This document shows positions 62,747 to 64,000 of a stretch of DNA of 64,000 nt, in pieces. How positions within the stretch are numbered: the first letter of the stretch is position 1; every line of letters starts with the position of its first letter. Source of the DNA: Madurella fahalii. Lineage: Eukaryota > Ascomycota > Sordariomycetes > Sordariales. The notes under the pieces were generated by a model. That model did no database searches. It saw only the letters and a list, made by a program, of their open reading frames with translations, and was not told where the DNA came from. The stretch lies in assembly GCA_029876055.1 (NCBI GenBank), contig CM056874.1, positions 2,170,001 through 2,234,000 of the forward strand. The letters run 5' to 3'. The position numbers and the translations under genes were made by a program.

Positions 62747-64000
62747 GTGATACTTCTCACCCCGGCTCAGGCCCGGCTTAGGATTTGCTCAGGATTTTCT
62801 CAGGATTTGCTCAGGCTTGCTCACCTTTACTTAGGCTAAGTACCATTTTCGGCGCGCTGCGCCGTAGTATGCTGAACTGCTTCAACTCTAGCCGAGTGGG
62901 CCCAGAATTGGTCCTATATATAAAGATGGCCAAAATTGGTTCCCGTTTTGAAAATGAACAGCCTCGCCTTTACCTCTTGTATTTTTTCGTATTGTCTACC
63001 TAACTGCTAAGGACTTAGCCTCTACCCTCCAAATCTCGTACCTTTACCTTTTTCAAAACGCTCCTACTTCCGTTATTTAATACCCTGAATTTATTATTAT
63101 CCTTGATAAAACGCTAAGATATTGACTTGGGGTCGGGCCTGGTGCAGTGGCCTGAGGTGGCTGGCTTGAGGCGGTTGGCCTGGGGCAAAGTGGCTAGCAA
63201 TTGCCAGCCAACCTTCCCAGCCGCCAGCAACTGACTGGGAGTCAGGGGCCTTCGGCCCCCTGACCCCTGGAACAATTGCGGCCCACACGCTGCAGTTTAA
63301 AACCATCGTCGTGCTTCGCGCTCCTGTATCTATTCTTTTCCTTCTTTTCATCAGCAAAGCAATCACACTCGTTTTCCACACTACTGCGCACTCCGTGATC
63401 CTAATTTTGAAAGTAGTAAGTTAGCAATTTTGAAAGCAGTATTTTGAAAGTAGCAATTTGTCAAGTCAGGACGACCGCAACGACGATACGAAGCTACGAC
63501 CTAGTGAGCATCCCCTTTTCTTTGTCTTTCTGGGGGTGTTCCTTGTTTCTGTGGTGCGCGCCAGCGCACCTATTCAGTATAAGACTTTAACCTGGCCTGA
63601 GCCAAAGAGGTGGGCGAGGGCCATGGTTTATGTACAAGTGTGCCACCCTGAGTGGGTCTGTGGGTGTGTGTGTCAGGGTGGTTTCCTTACTGAAGTTTTC
63701 GAAGGCATGATTGAACTTCATCCTATCTTGCGTATAGTACTTCTATCTACGTACCTAGACTGCGGCTAACGAGAACCGCATAATATACACGCGGCCAGAC
63801 CTTGTCCCAATAGCAACGAGAGAATTAGAAAAGGCTGACACCTCTGGACGATAATCAGGTGGGAGCCACAGCCTTTTCTCTGAACCAAAAGTTACCCATG
63901 CCCCATCTGCACTCAATGCCCAGGTCTTGTGGGCCTGTGACCCCTTTTCTCCTGGTGCCCCAGGTGAGCCGATAACGAAAGTTCCGCGATTCGTATTCAG
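62747..64000. other. Repeat-bearing non-coding sequence to window end
   Basis: Contains a short tandem repeat of AGGATTTGCTC (62779-62822), a palindrome CGGCGCGCTGCGCCG (62850-62864), a TA-rich stretch (62980-63110), a strong hairpin (63241-63264) and a 103-codon frame (63458..63769) that lacks an ATG and any motif. Near 63430-63460 TTTTGAAAGTAG-type units repeat. Possibly another mobile element, but no border was found. Confidence 0.4.

Noticed and set aside
63458..63769. 103-codon frame at the right end with a hydrophobic segment
   Set aside because: No ATG start, no recognised domain and lies in repeat-like DNA.

Overview
The window looks like an accessory, transposon-rich segment of a filamentous ascomycete (Pezizomycotina) genome. 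Genes have short 49-98 nt GT-AG introns. GC-rich gene islands alternate with very TA-rich stretches full of dead transposons. Many breaks are C-to-T or G-to-A nonsense changes, as expected from repeat-induced point mutation (RIP). Nothing in the sequence fixes the genus.

Layout. 1-6.6 kb: a broken Tc1/mariner transposase, a two-exon conserved hypothetical gene, a truncated Ulp1-like protease gene and a nearly intact pogo/Fot1-like element. 6.6-14.9 kb: a nest of four LTR-type insertions, namely a copia-type solo LTR, a miniature LTR element (TRIM), a 7.5 kb Ty3/gypsy element inside one LTR of the TRIM, and a solo LTR inside that gypsy element. 15-27.3 kb: a second gypsy family interrupted by a 5.8 kb Ty1/copia element (copia A), plus a dispersed ~480 bp repeat carrying a 20-bp minisatellite. 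28-35.5 kb: a gene island with two related decayed Cys-rich genes and a four-exon M20 amidohydrolase. 35.6-48.4 kb: a second transposon block with a RIPped pogo copy, a gypsy fragment carrying a MITE, and a 6.2 kb copia element (copia B) nested in a solo LTR, itself nested in a pogo-like transposase. 48.5-64 kb: a gene-rich GC segment with a phosphotransferase pseudogene, a decayed multi-exon unknown gene, a complete DUF7924-type gene, a HET-domain pseudogene and two convergent UstYa-type (DUF3328) genes.

Insertion borders could be read base by base because most elements keep 5-bp target duplications (2 bp for pogo). Several have an empty site visible in a sister copy within the window. The most interesting items are the convergent UstYa pair, a hallmark of fungal cyclic-peptide clusters; the TRIM, which shares a primer-binding site with the copia elements that matches the 5' half of a tRNA-Lys(CUU); and tRNA-like A/B-box modules lying antisense inside the copia-type LTRs.

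All calls come from reading the sequence by eye. No database search was run, and family names are from recognised motifs.
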